NCBI GenBank assembly: GCA_904066235.2
Contig: CAJFCV020000003.1
Location: 5,332,001 to 5,396,000, forward strand
Direction: 5' to 3'
Source of the DNA: Bursaphelenchus xylophilus
Taxonomy: Eukaryota > Nematoda > Chromadorea > Rhabditida > Aphelenchoididae
DNA length: 64,000 bases
Positions 11,474 to 21,777 of this stretch are shown here, piece by piece. How positions within the stretch are numbered: position 1 is the first letter of the stretch; each line of letters starts with the position of its first letter. The translations under genes and the position numbers were made by a program. Under the pieces are notes generated by a model. That model searched no databases and was not told the origin of the DNA. It worked only from the letters and a program-made list of their open reading frames with translations.

Positions 11474-14400
11474 CTACAAAATACGCCCTATGCAGTTTAC
11501 ACTTCCACACGAGCATTCGATGACTTTCCCGGGAACTGATCCAGCGACATATCCATAATTCCAACACAGCTCCTAAAACAAATATCATCAACAAAAAAGT
11601 ACACTTACTGTGCCTGCTTCCACATCACACGAAGTAAAGAAAGCAATCATTGGAAGTCTAATGTCATGGGTATCCGAAAACACCATCTGCACTTCCATGT
11701 TGGGGTCGCATGAGTGGTTGAAGAATCGCCCCAGATTGCCTCGTTCCTGAGCGTCCACCACGAAGAGTCTGGACTCCCCAAATAGATGATGTAACAGCGT
11801 TTTCTCATCGGTTATGACAGGGGACCTTCCTCTTTTTTGATGGGTCCACTTGTTTCTCTTCCTTTTCTTTTTTCTATTCTTCTTTTCTTCCACTTCAATA
11901 CCCTCGTCATCCGGGTAAGGTATATTCAGGTTCATTTTCATTCCTTCCACTGAGTCGAATAAATCCACGTCAGCAAAATACATATCACTTCCTTGTCCTT
12001 TTCGGACATGCTCATCAGCTTTCACATCCGTAAACATCTGGCCAGAATATGTGCAAACAAATTGTCCTTGAGGAATATCAACCAAGGTTCTCACTCCCCA
12101 TCCTTTCTTTGCCGTCTTGAACAACTATAACAAGCCATCTTACAATACATATATCACGTACCTGCATGGGAACACAAATATCCCGCTGAACCACACGATT
12201 CAGACAATTTGTAGAACAAGAACAGCCCATATTACATTCGTATACCCCAGAGAACAATTTTCTCTCCAGCCTTCTGAACTTGTACCCATCTGGAATTTCG
12301 GATCGTATCCTTTCATCCAATCTTTGATGAGTTTCTTTTGTTAACAATTGGCATTCGCATGTGTCAGAGTTCAAGCAATCATCTTTAAAAGTAATTCTTT
12401 TTTCATTTACACTTACCAGTACATGAACAGCAAGAAGTAAACTCCATTTGAGTTTCCAGAAGCGGTTCATCCATACATCTGCTGCTCTGATACAGCATCT
12501 AAAATGAACGATTGGACGATAAGTATTCAACACTTACCAGAGGTGGTCCTTCGTCGTCAACTGAATTCACTGTAGGTATGGTAATGGCCTCCTTGCAGTG
12601 CGCAAAGTCAGGATCAACAAGATATTTTGGATCAGACCGATAAATGAAGTTAGGTCGATCCCAAATCCTAAATGTAAATTGATCGATTGAGATGAGTTCG
12701 GACTTCGTAACGTGTAAATAGAAAGCAACTTCATCCAACGACCGGAGTAATCTTCCACATGGGGCCTCATAAACAAATACAGTTTCCACATTCTTCTCCT
12801 CATCGTTGTCGTCGCGAACTTCTACGTCAAAGTAAACCAAAGAAATTCTTCTGAAGCCATAAAGAAATGGTCGAAAGAAGGCAGGGACATCTTTGTACGC
12901 GTGCTTCCCAACTAAATGACAATTTCTAATTTCAAGCAGACATTCCGACGAGCAAGTAGAATGTGGCCGACGGTGTAGGTGATCCCAGTTGGGGTATTCC
13001 AGATATTCAGGAATCAACTGATCTTTGCTGCACCCTTCTCCATCCCCAACATTTTTTCTCTGATCCACGTTTATGTGATGATTTTTGGCATTGTTGAAGA
13101 AGTCAAAGAAACTGGGTTCCTTCTTATTTCCAGTCTTCCTCGCCGTGTTTTTCACTTTACACTTGTCCAAAATTGAGAATTCCTTAACATCATCCACTTC
13201 GTACTTAGGGTATAACATCTCGATGTATTCTCGCACCTTCTCAGGATATGTGTTTAAATCCGTCGCCGTTTCTACTTTCTAAAGAAGAAACTACAACCTC
13301 ACGAAACGATTAACATACCGCCAAAATATTCTTCAAAGTGGGTATCCTCATGGTATCCCCAGCAAAGATCCATTCATCCTGATGAGAATGATCCGAACAA
13401 GGGTACTCTTTACATTCCTTGTACTCATCAAATTCAGTCAAAAAACGAACTAATAAAAGACAACGGTCTTTCTGGATTACCATCGCTTTTACCGCAGTTT
13501 TCTTTTTGCCAACCTCTCGGTTCACCAACATCTTAAAATGTACAATAAAAGCAAGTCGAATCAATACTTACACTGGTATTCAATTGAACATTCATCAAGG
13601 GCCAGCTGGGATATAACGAGAAATAGTGCTTCAGGAAAGCAGATCTCACTCCCTTAACATACTTGTAGGCAAAAACGGGGCTAAAATCATCCGAGTTTGG
13701 AGCTTTTGGCTGGACTATGCACAAATAAAGATTTTTTGGACGAATAAATTGGACTGTCCCGTCATCAAAGAAGACCAGATAATGGAAACGATACTCCTTT
13801 ATGGGAAATGTTCCTAACGTCCCCCATTTCCACTTATTCTCATCAATTCCTTTGTATTTTGCAAGGACTCTTGTGCCAGCGTTACACATTGCCCCAACGG
13901 GACTCGCTCTTGCAACTCTTGACGCGTCCACTTCCCTCACAATTTTGCGACTTCTGACTTTGATTTCCACTTTGACATGAGTAATCCTGTCTTCTTCTTC
14001 ATCGTGTAACCAAGAATGGAGATGCCCTTCATGAAACTTTTCATCCATCTCTACCCAAAGTTTCTCATGTCTTCCAATATTCATTTTCTTTTCGTAATCA
14101 AGAGAAATGTGGTCACAAAGTTTATATTCGGTCATCTTTTTGAAAACTTCCATATTGGACGAAGACTTAAAGAATAATTATTGCATTACTATTATTAACA
14201 AGGGAGGCTTCCAAGTGCGAAGCTCCAATTTTGTCTAAATCTTGCATAGACGTGGGGCATGGCCTACCAATTCCTACAAGTTTTTGCTCGCTTTCCTAGG
14301 CATTCAACGATCTTTGCACGCAAAATGCGGAATGTAGAAAAAAAATATATTTTTTAGCAAACATTAAAAAAATGTCCATTTTTGCCAACTTTTCGACCTA

Positions 14401-15460
14401 AAAATCTTGGTCTTTTCTGCAACGCGCGAGCTAAGAATCTCGCATATGTATTAGAGAAACTTTATCTTAATTTGTGCTAAGTTTCATCAAAACCTGAGCG
14501 TCGCACTTCGAACACTTCTCTTTAAGCTTACCGATTCACCGACCAAATCCAGCTCAGGAATTGAATGTAATTCAAAGTCATCTAAAGCTGCCTCCTCCAT
14601 CTCCTTTACCAATGCCTTCTTCGATTCCAGAAAAGCATCCTTGTTCACATTGAGGGCGCTAAACATCTGTGCCAGCTCGGGCAAAACATAATTTTCCACT
14701 CTAAATTCAAAATTCATCTTAAACTCTATAACAACATACTGTAATTGGAAATATTTTGGATCGATCGTTTCCAAAATTCGTTTTGTGTTTTCAAGGCCTC
14801 CCAAAGTTTCGTATAAAACGTTTGTCAAAGAGGGCTTATGCAACTTGTCGTATTCCAAGAATTTAAATTTTTCGAGATCATAGATGTGACCAGGCCTGTG
14901 GATTCCTACGTGGATGTACGTACAGAACAAAAGTATTCTCTGAGGATCCCAGAGATGATTCTAAACAAATAAAACATAAATAAATTTTTATCTTACCAGA
15001 TACATCTTTTCCAGCGAAAGTTCGCCGTCATCTGTGGCTTCCAACAATAAGACAACAAAATCCATGAGATCATTCTGAGAAATATACAGTTGTCTTGCAA
15101 TGCTATAGAAGTCGACCGTAATGTCATCAACATGTTCGACTAAGTTGTTGAAGAAAAAGTCACAAAATGCAGAAACAATGTCAAAAATGTCCATTTCATA
15201 ATGTCTCTGTACTTCGTGGACCCCAAATTCCGATAATTTGGAGACAATATCTTTTGACAGCTCAAAGGGAAATTCAGTTCTCTAAATCATACATCATAAC
15301 AATTATGTTCACCAACATTTCCATTGTTTTGAACAACATTTCCCTTCATACATCTGGCATTCCAGTAAATCGATGTTATCCTCGCATCCAATTCGTTTTT
15401 TGAATCCAAAGATAATTTGTCTAGTAAGTTTAAAAAAGAAGTGTTAATTGGCACATCCAT
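11474..15460 (-). CDS. met-2: SETDB1/MET-2-type histone H3K9 methyltransferase
   Basis: Domains in order: tudor-like segment (GTRVLAKYKGIDENKWKWGT, YHYLVFFDDGTVQF-like, about 13700-13900), MBD (FFRPFLYGFRRISLVYFDV, about 12810-12900), cysteine-rich pre-SET (DDCLNSDTCECQ to NMGCSCSTNCLNRVVQ, 12200-12390), SET (KKGWGVRTLVDIPQGQFVC, then GNLGRFFNHSCDPNMEVQ near 11691-11745) and post-SET (ELCWNYGYVAG, CSCGSVNCIGRIL, stop at 11474). The SET domain is split by an insert of about 60 basic residues (EEKKNRKKKRKRNKW), the bifurcated layout of SETDB1 but far shorter than in vertebrates. It is a nuclear H3K9me1/2(/3) writer. The five-prime exons at 14532-15460, starting MDVPINTSFLNLLDK, join in phase 0 to the tudor exon across a repeat-filled intron (14166-14531). 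I do not recognise their sequence, so they could be a separate gene. The core call is certain. Confidence 0.92.
14208..14523. mobile_element. MITE family C, copy in the met-2 intron
   Basis: The left end is ACAAGGGAGGCTTCCAAGTG. The right end, reverse complemented, is TAAAGAGAAGTGTTCGAAGT followed by GCGACGCTC. The interior shares AATCTCGCATATRTATTAGA and TTTGTGCYAAGTTTCATCAAAA-type blocks with the copy in acn-1 at 27917-28362. It fills the phase-0 intron 14166-14531, which would otherwise be about 50 nt. Confidence 0.75.
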
Positions 15461-15627
15461 TAACACAATAACTTCAAACAAAAAAACACCGAATAAAATC
15501 TAGAAAAAACATTTATTTTTTTTCTGTTAGATTAAAACGCCAAAATCAAAAAATCGTTGTGGGAATAAATGATAGAAATGACAAAATAATTAGCACAAAA
15601 AAATCACATGTCTAACGCTACTTAATT

Positions 15628-17513
15628 TTAGCGCGGTTCGGTTCTCCAAGACCATGAGTTAAAACTGTCAAAATCGATATTGTTGTAGTATGTCTTGGAC
15701 CTTTTAATAGCTTCATTGTAAGAATATCTCGGCTTGAAATCGAAGAATAGACGTAGACGATAGTTGCTAAGGACGGTCCATTGCCTGCACAACATGTAGA
15801 AATGTCCAGTACTAGGGATCTAAAAAACTAAAAACAGGTCACCAGAACTTACCGGAAAATCTATTTTCAAAATCTGTAAGACCCAGCAGATAAGGAAGAA
15901 TATTGGATAGGCCAGCCAGAACGGGACCGAATGACTTGGAGTGTCCCCCATCAAGTCCTTCAGCACCCCATCATACAGACTATTGATGGGGGTATCATCT
16001 ACAATATTGACAGTCTCATGTTCTTCGCCTTTTTCTTCCATTGTCGTTTTACACTTGATCAGAGCTGCGGAGACGTTCCCAACGTACGCCATCTGAAAAT
16101 ATGTAAGGCGACGTATGTGTAAATTCAAATTTTTGCCGGCCGCTGGCTGGAAAACGCAGCTAAATTCACTTTTGGGGGCTGTAGATTTTTTCTTACAGCT
16201 TCTTTCTGAAGACAAATATTTTCTATAATAGATAAGCTGAACCCGTATATTATGTTTCTGAAGCACTGGTCCAGACAATAATCATAAGTGAGTAAATTAC
16301 GTTTTTAGATCAAAAGTCTTCAAAAAGCGACACTTTTTGGCGAACTTCGACATGAAATGTTTGCTACCTATTTCTATTTTAATGGTCACCCGAGGTAATT
16401 TAAAGAAAATCTGAGAGTCGCACTTCCCTTGTAATTTTTTTAAGACACCCCAGATTTCTAGCTCGCACTTTGCACAAACGACCAACCGAGATTTTTAGAT
16501 GAAAAAAGCGGCAAAATGTTACTCTTTTGTGATTTTTGGTATCAAAAAAAATTCCGTACAAAAATGCCGAAGATATCGCCTGTTTTTCTCTCTAACCGCT
16601 ATCCGCCTTTCACTTTCAGGAATTAATATATGGCCTACGCCTGACATGTTTGCAAAACTTCAAGAAATAAGCCTTCGATTGCTAGCAACGTTGGACAACC
16701 ATTCGCTGACAGAAAATTTGATTTTACAATGTTTCAACTGTACTTCAATTAGAAAAGATAATTGAAAAAAGTAAACGTAACATACCTGCACAGCCCCTTT
16801 ATTGTCTCCAATGATTGGAATCCATTTCAACTTCTTTTGGACCTTAATCATATCGCAGATAATTCCGTTCTCATCTCCTTCTCCATAGATGTAGCCTACT
16901 CGCGCTGCCAGGGTCTTCACACCAGGACAACTTTTGAGTAATTCCTCAGCCAAGGCCTTTGATTTGGAATATTTTGGATAAGGATTGTCGAAAACAAAAT
17001 CTTTGTGATCTTTCTCTCTATTACCAACATTCGGCCACTTTCCAGAACATTGGACAAAACTGGATGAAAGGTGGATAATAACCTTCGTTCCCTCTTCTTT
17101 GCACATGTTCATGAGGTCGCGCACGACTGAAATGATATAAATATTTAGAGTTAATACCTAAAATTGCTCAAAGTTTCAAAAATAACTCACACTTCACATT
17201 GTGCTCGTATAATTTCTTCTCATCGGGCAAATTAGACAAATCCGTGTATTCGTGAAGGTTGTAAACTACATCACAATCTTTTATAGCCGACGCAATCTCA
17301 CTGGTTCCCGAGAAAATACTCACATTTTGAGGTACAACATTTTGGTTACCTAAAATACGTCATTCAAAATAATTAATGCCTACTCTCTAGCCGATCCTGG
17401 AATTTATCTTGCAAGGTCCATAAATTCAATTTTGCTCCACATCCGACCAACTGGGTGTAGAGATGTTGTCCGATCAAGGAATTGGCGCCGAGAATACAGA
17501 TCGGCGACATCAT
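15628..17513 (-). CDS. 3-beta-HSD/NAD-dependent epimerase-dehydratase family protein
   Basis: The start at 17513 gives MMSPICILGANSLIGQHLY, a Rossmann beta-strand with glycine motif GANSLIG. Later exons carry CDVVYNLHEYTDLS (about 17230-17270), VIIHLSSSFVQCSGKWPN with the short-chain dehydrogenase YxxxK as YPKYSKSK (about 16960), ARVGYIYGEGDENGI, then MAYVGNVSAALI, which is the 3-beta-HSD-type MxYVxNxxxAL block. A hydrophobic helix (FWLAYPIFFLICWVLQILKI, about 15870-15930) and a basic tail ending TEPR-TAA at 15628 suggest ER membrane anchoring. The likely role is NAD(P)-dependent oxidoreduction of a steroid or sterol-like substrate; the substrate cannot be read from sequence. It lies 167 nt upstream of met-2 on the same strand, with a TTTTTTCTAG acceptor in the gap, so the two may be one operon. 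The intron 16093-16787 contains repeat debris. Confidence 0.85.
16305..16480. repeat. MITE family C fragment in the dehydrogenase intron
   Basis: The segment contains AATCTGAGAGTCGCACTTCC followed by CTTGT, the inverted form of the family C terminal repeat, near 16407-16433. It also has CCTATTTCTA and TAGCTCGCACTTTGC-type internal blocks of the copy at 27917-28362, in rearranged order. It looks like a decayed, partly inverted copy. Confidence 0.5.
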
Positions 17514-18736
17514 CCGACAAACACAAGACAGACTGTTTCCGACATCGGTGGCCAAGAAACGTATTCATTACGTGATAAAGATCAAAAGGATGACTTCGGG
17601 GCAGGAAATTTGCCAAAGGAGGAATCTGACTAACTGTAAGAAATTTTTGCAAAAAGTTTTCAATCATTTTTTAATCAATAGTTGAAATTATCTGCAAAAT
17701 TTCTATTATGGATTTTGATTACTTCCATTTTGTACAATATTTTAACTTATAAATATTAGGTTGTCCCATAAATAATGTACCTCTTCGAGAGGGGCAAAGT
17801 GAAAGGTCTATAAAACACGTAAGCAACAACCAAATTTCGCAATATTATACCATTTTGTAGCCGAGGTCTTAGGCTTTCGTTTAATGTATCATCTGCCATA
17901 TTTGGATGAAATTACGGTAATTTGGCCCCTCATGGAAAACAGTCGATTCGTACTGCCAACTTGCGAAAACTGGGTATGAAGGTTTCAGAAGCTACACGAA
18001 CTATCCACGCCATGTTTGGTCAGTGCGCTGTGTATCCGGTCATACGATCGTTAAAAAAAAAAAAAAAAACTCGACCTGGCCACAAGGACCCCGAAGCTAA
18101 AATACGTCGTTACAGCTTTGCGAATTCTCCCTGAGGTGATTGGTCGATGAAAATCCTGGAATCAACATCCGAAGCCTTTCTGGTATCGTGGTGGTATCAA
18201 ATTCATTGGCGGCTAACGGTTCAATGTCGATAGATTCGAGAAAAAGCTCGACGAGATTTGCTCAATGAAGTCCCCCGGGGTACCACCACAGTACTTCCCA
18301 AATTTCCCCTTGAAGCCGGTTACGGTCACTTTGCCCGGTCAGGCCTGGTTATAAATACAACGTACTTGTTAGTTATAAGCTATGGTCTGAATGAACACTT
18401 TATTGTTTTAACGAAACTTGGATACTGGGCACGGGCAAGTGAGCAGGTAGATATAAATTACAATCATTATTGAAGATATAAAACGGCCCCATCTCTTGGC
18501 AAACACGTGCCCGTATTTTACAAAAACTCAGATAAAGCAGATCATATTAAAAATGAAAGATTTGCAGGGGCAGGCAATTAAACCAACAACAAGATTATTA
18601 CTGGACTAGACTAGCCTTTTCTCCCATTCTGCAGCCCACTCTACAAAGAATTCCAGAGTCGCACTAGGTATCGATTAATTAAGTTGAAGAAGTAGAACAA
18701 ATTTAAATAATAGTTGGCCACAGTTGGTCTCAATTG
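17514..18736. other. Intergenic region carrying a mariner relic
   Basis: Between the dehydrogenase start and the G-gamma stop. The first 240 nt may hold 5' sequence of the dehydrogenase. 17756 to about 18340 is a decayed mariner element. 18340-18736 shows no coding signal; its last part is probably the 3' UTR of the G-gamma gene. Confidence 0.5.
17756..18340 (+). mobile_element. Decayed Tc1/mariner (mariner-type) element
   Basis: It begins at a TA with TTAGGTTGTCCCATAAATAA, which matches the typical mariner terminal repeat. Reading plus strand from about 17922, the frame IRTANLRKLGMKVSEATRTI-HAMFGQ resembles the transposase N-terminal helix-turn-helix (the segment before the usual FGEG). It is broken after a run of A (18050-18067) and stops. 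RPGHKDPEAK may be the remains of the GRP/PxxxD linker. No matching right terminal repeat was found, so it is truncated and cannot encode a working transposase. Confidence 0.65.
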
Positions 18737-19001
18737 TCACAAGAGATCGCACTTGGACTTCTCAGCCCAGGGATTGACTCGTTTGTCCACGGGATTCACG
18801 AGGGGATCTTGGTCTTGTTGATTTTCTATGTATCTCTTTAATCTGGAAATAAAAGACAATAAAAAATTGATTATTGTATAAACTCAATTGTCATAAAAAT
18901 TTTAAAATTTACTCTGCAGCCGACTGTGAGATGGGGGACCTTTGAATGTTGAGCTGATGTCTCAGACTCTCGACATTCCTCTGAACGTCTGCCTTATCCA
19001 T
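18737..19001 (-). CDS. gpc-2: G protein gamma subunit
   Basis: A two-exon gene (18913-19001 and 18737-18842) too short for ordinary open-frame listing. The joined product is 64 residues. It begins MDKADVQRNVESLRHQLNIQ, has the G-gamma core DPLVNPVDKRVNPWAEKSK, and ends KCDLL, that is, a C-terminal CaaX box CDLL; Leu at the last position predicts geranylgeranylation. The exon join is phase 2 (GA|A) and restores AAELKRY. The layout and tail are very close to C. elegans GPC-2, the general G-gamma that pairs with GPB-1 at the plasma membrane. Length is normal for the family. The gene stands alone, with a mariner relic downstream. Confidence 0.96.
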
Positions 19002-21777
19002 GAGTGGCTGAAAAAGAGAAAAGGTAAATGGCCTACGGTAATTATTTCATTGGCCGCGGCAGGTGTAAAACGAAGGGAAAGAAGGTAATTGTATGGTAAA
19101 ACAAGGTCGGTTAATGGTTATACGGAATCAATAAGTACGCGGAGAGAGTGTATAACACCCAATCGATGCCCAGAATGGCGGCCGCTTTCTTTTTTCGGCC
19201 GCAGCCCTCCTTTTTTCGGCCTCAAAAAGTGCCCAAACGCCCTCTGGACCCCAGAATGGAGATATTTCTCGGGCATCCAAACAGTCTCTCGATAAATGCC
19301 TGACCCCGCGTAATGAACTTTAATTTAATCAGGGCGATGTTCTTAAGATTTACTGTTTTCAAACCACTTACGGTCTTGGGGGTAACAATCATACTTTACT
19401 TCAGCATGCTTTTACAAAAGCTAAAACCAGGTGTAGTCTAGCACAAACTGCTTTCAAACCGTAAACGCTTGAATTATCCCTATGATTTAAATAAAAATGC
19501 CTATTGTTACGAAAAATTGATACATAAAGGAATGTCATCATCTAGCAAGCCACAAAATACATGATGGCCTGCTAGACGATGAGATGAAGAAGATAGTTCA
19601 TCACAACAATTGGGTACAGTACCAAAAAACATGACATTTTATTGAAAAGACAATATACATTTTTGAAAAAAATAGCATTAACTAGAAACAGAACGCATAA
19701 AATGATGTACCGAAAAAAGCGGCTCGAGCTTAAGGTTGGGATAGAAGAAGAAGCACTGGGACATAAAAGAGGCCAGGCTGGTGGGAGGAGGACGATCCCT
19801 CTCTCGGGCCCTCCGGATTTGCGCCGCTTTGGTCAGAAAAGAAAAACTCGAAACCAGGCTTAATCTTCCCAAACTTATACATCCTATTTTAATTTTTATG
19901 ACATGAAATGATGGTAAAAGGAAGGATAGAAAAAGTAAGGTAATTGACTGGCTGTTCGTTTAGTACATTATGGATATTGACAATACACAGGGTCAAGCAA
20001 GCTTATACAGTACTCTGAAACATTTAAAATTCATTTTGGTATCAGTATCTCTTTTCAAAAGAGGTTACAGTACCCCAAGATTGATAAGGATAAGTGTTCC
20101 ACAGTGAGGAAACCAATTCCAATCCTGTTGATATCTAAAAATTTCTATTTGCTGTCCTGGGAAGCGACACACCACCTTCAAAGAGGTATGCAGTGATGTC
20201 TTCGGTTTCTCGCTGACCATTCTCTCTAGAGTTGTTTCGTATTTTCTCCCTTTATTTTTCGCTGTGTGTCCTTTTCAATTCGGATCATTCGGAAGGAGAG
20301 AAGAGACGCACTCGCCCGTTCAGTCAGCCGTCTCCCATTTTCACACGTTCTTTTTGGGACACGGGCGCACACTGCATCATGAGAAAATAGCCCGCATTTA
20401 TTTTCGAAGGAGAGTGCAGGAATGATCAGCCATCTTTTTGTTGCAGAATGCGTGTTCACCTTGTTGCAATGGTTCTGGGGTTGGTTTGGGAGAGCGAAGG
20501 CTTAGACACGAGGTCCTTCAAATCTAAAAAACCCGCGTTTCTCTCATTTCTTTTGTTTTTATGAGAGTGGAATAAAGACAGTTGCTGGGTCAATATATTT
20601 CCGTTGATGAGAGCAAGTCGATCTTCCAGCACCTAGCGGAGGTTCTTGGTTGGACGAAGTCCAACAAGCCTCTTACTTTCCCACCGCAAATTGGTGGTTT
20701 CGATTCGAAAATCGCGCGTTTTCATTGAAATGATCACTCAGCGGGTGGGAGCAAGCCATTCGATCCACAGCCCTTCCCCAACCTTTAACTTTCCTCTGAC
20801 TCACACGATAACTAACATATTTTGTGGAAGATGGATCCCATTTTAAGGATAATATTATTTTACATAATTTTTTATTCGAGTAGGGTTCCGTTTTGTTGTG
20901 GATTGTTGTCTTATCGTCTCTGATAAAAACGGGCGTCCCTTTGTTGGGTTCCATTCCGTTGATATGGTTCTCCATGGATTGTTTCGGAGTTCCACCTGTT
21001 TTGGGATTATTTTTTGTTTTTATTCTGCAAAACGGTTTATGGATAATCTTCGAGAAACCTTGTTTTTATGCCCACGGCTTGTAATTTACAGCCTTCTCTA
21101 TTTTTATCACCGCTGTTTTTTTGGGTATTTCTGTAGTAGAGCTCTTTATTAAGGACGAGTTTAATATTTGTGGTTCACAACTGGTGTAATATGAATATGA
21201 AAAAATGCATAACGGAAGGGTGTGTGTTCCGTTTATTGTGGTTGTAGTGGTGTCTTAGTGATTCAAACGACTGTTGTCTCTTATTTACCGCTTCTTTCAA
21301 TTTGTTTTTTCGGCTTATCAGACTTGAGAAGAGAGAGCCTAAAAACAATTGTACCGGGGGTTTTTTGATAGACACGTGAGCTGCTAGACACTAGTTTAAT
21401 ACGATTTTGGAGTTTTAGTTTTGAAGAAACATCAATTTATTATCCGAATTGTGATAATAATAATTTATGCGTGTACCGTCGTATTTGATCAGATAGTTAA
21501 CATTAGTAATAATTTGAAGGCATCCATCGACCGTTTGTTGTCTAATTTACTCACTCTTTCACATTATCGCCGTTTCCCTTCTATCACGTGTTTGGGTTCA
21601 TTTTTTATTTTTCCAGTACACCTTTTTTATAAAGCGTTACTGTTACAGATAAATCATAGTAATACTAATTGAAAGGGTGAAAATTGCTAACTTCCCAGCC
21701 CCAATTACTGGTACAAAAAACTGGTGATATATGTAAGTCCTTCCTTCATATATATAACCTTGCTGCTTAGATATATA
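19002..21777. other. Intergenic region between divergent gpc-2 and mtm-3
   Basis: No open frame here looks like a conserved protein. Around 19176-19225 there are CTTTTTTCGGCC-type short repeats next to GCGGCCGC. A minus-strand AATAAA lies near 19637-19642 (plus TTTTATTGAA) and could mark the end of an unseen minus-strand transcript. The region must contain the promoters of both genes. Just before the mtm-3 ATG, a GTAAGT donor (21733) and a TGCTTAG acceptor (21770) suggest a 36-nt 5' UTR intron. Confidence 0.4.

Noticed and set aside
20226..20459. 77-codon minus-strand frame upstream of gpc-2
   Set aside because: No homology, no signal for splicing to gpc-2, and gpc-2 already has a proper ATG.
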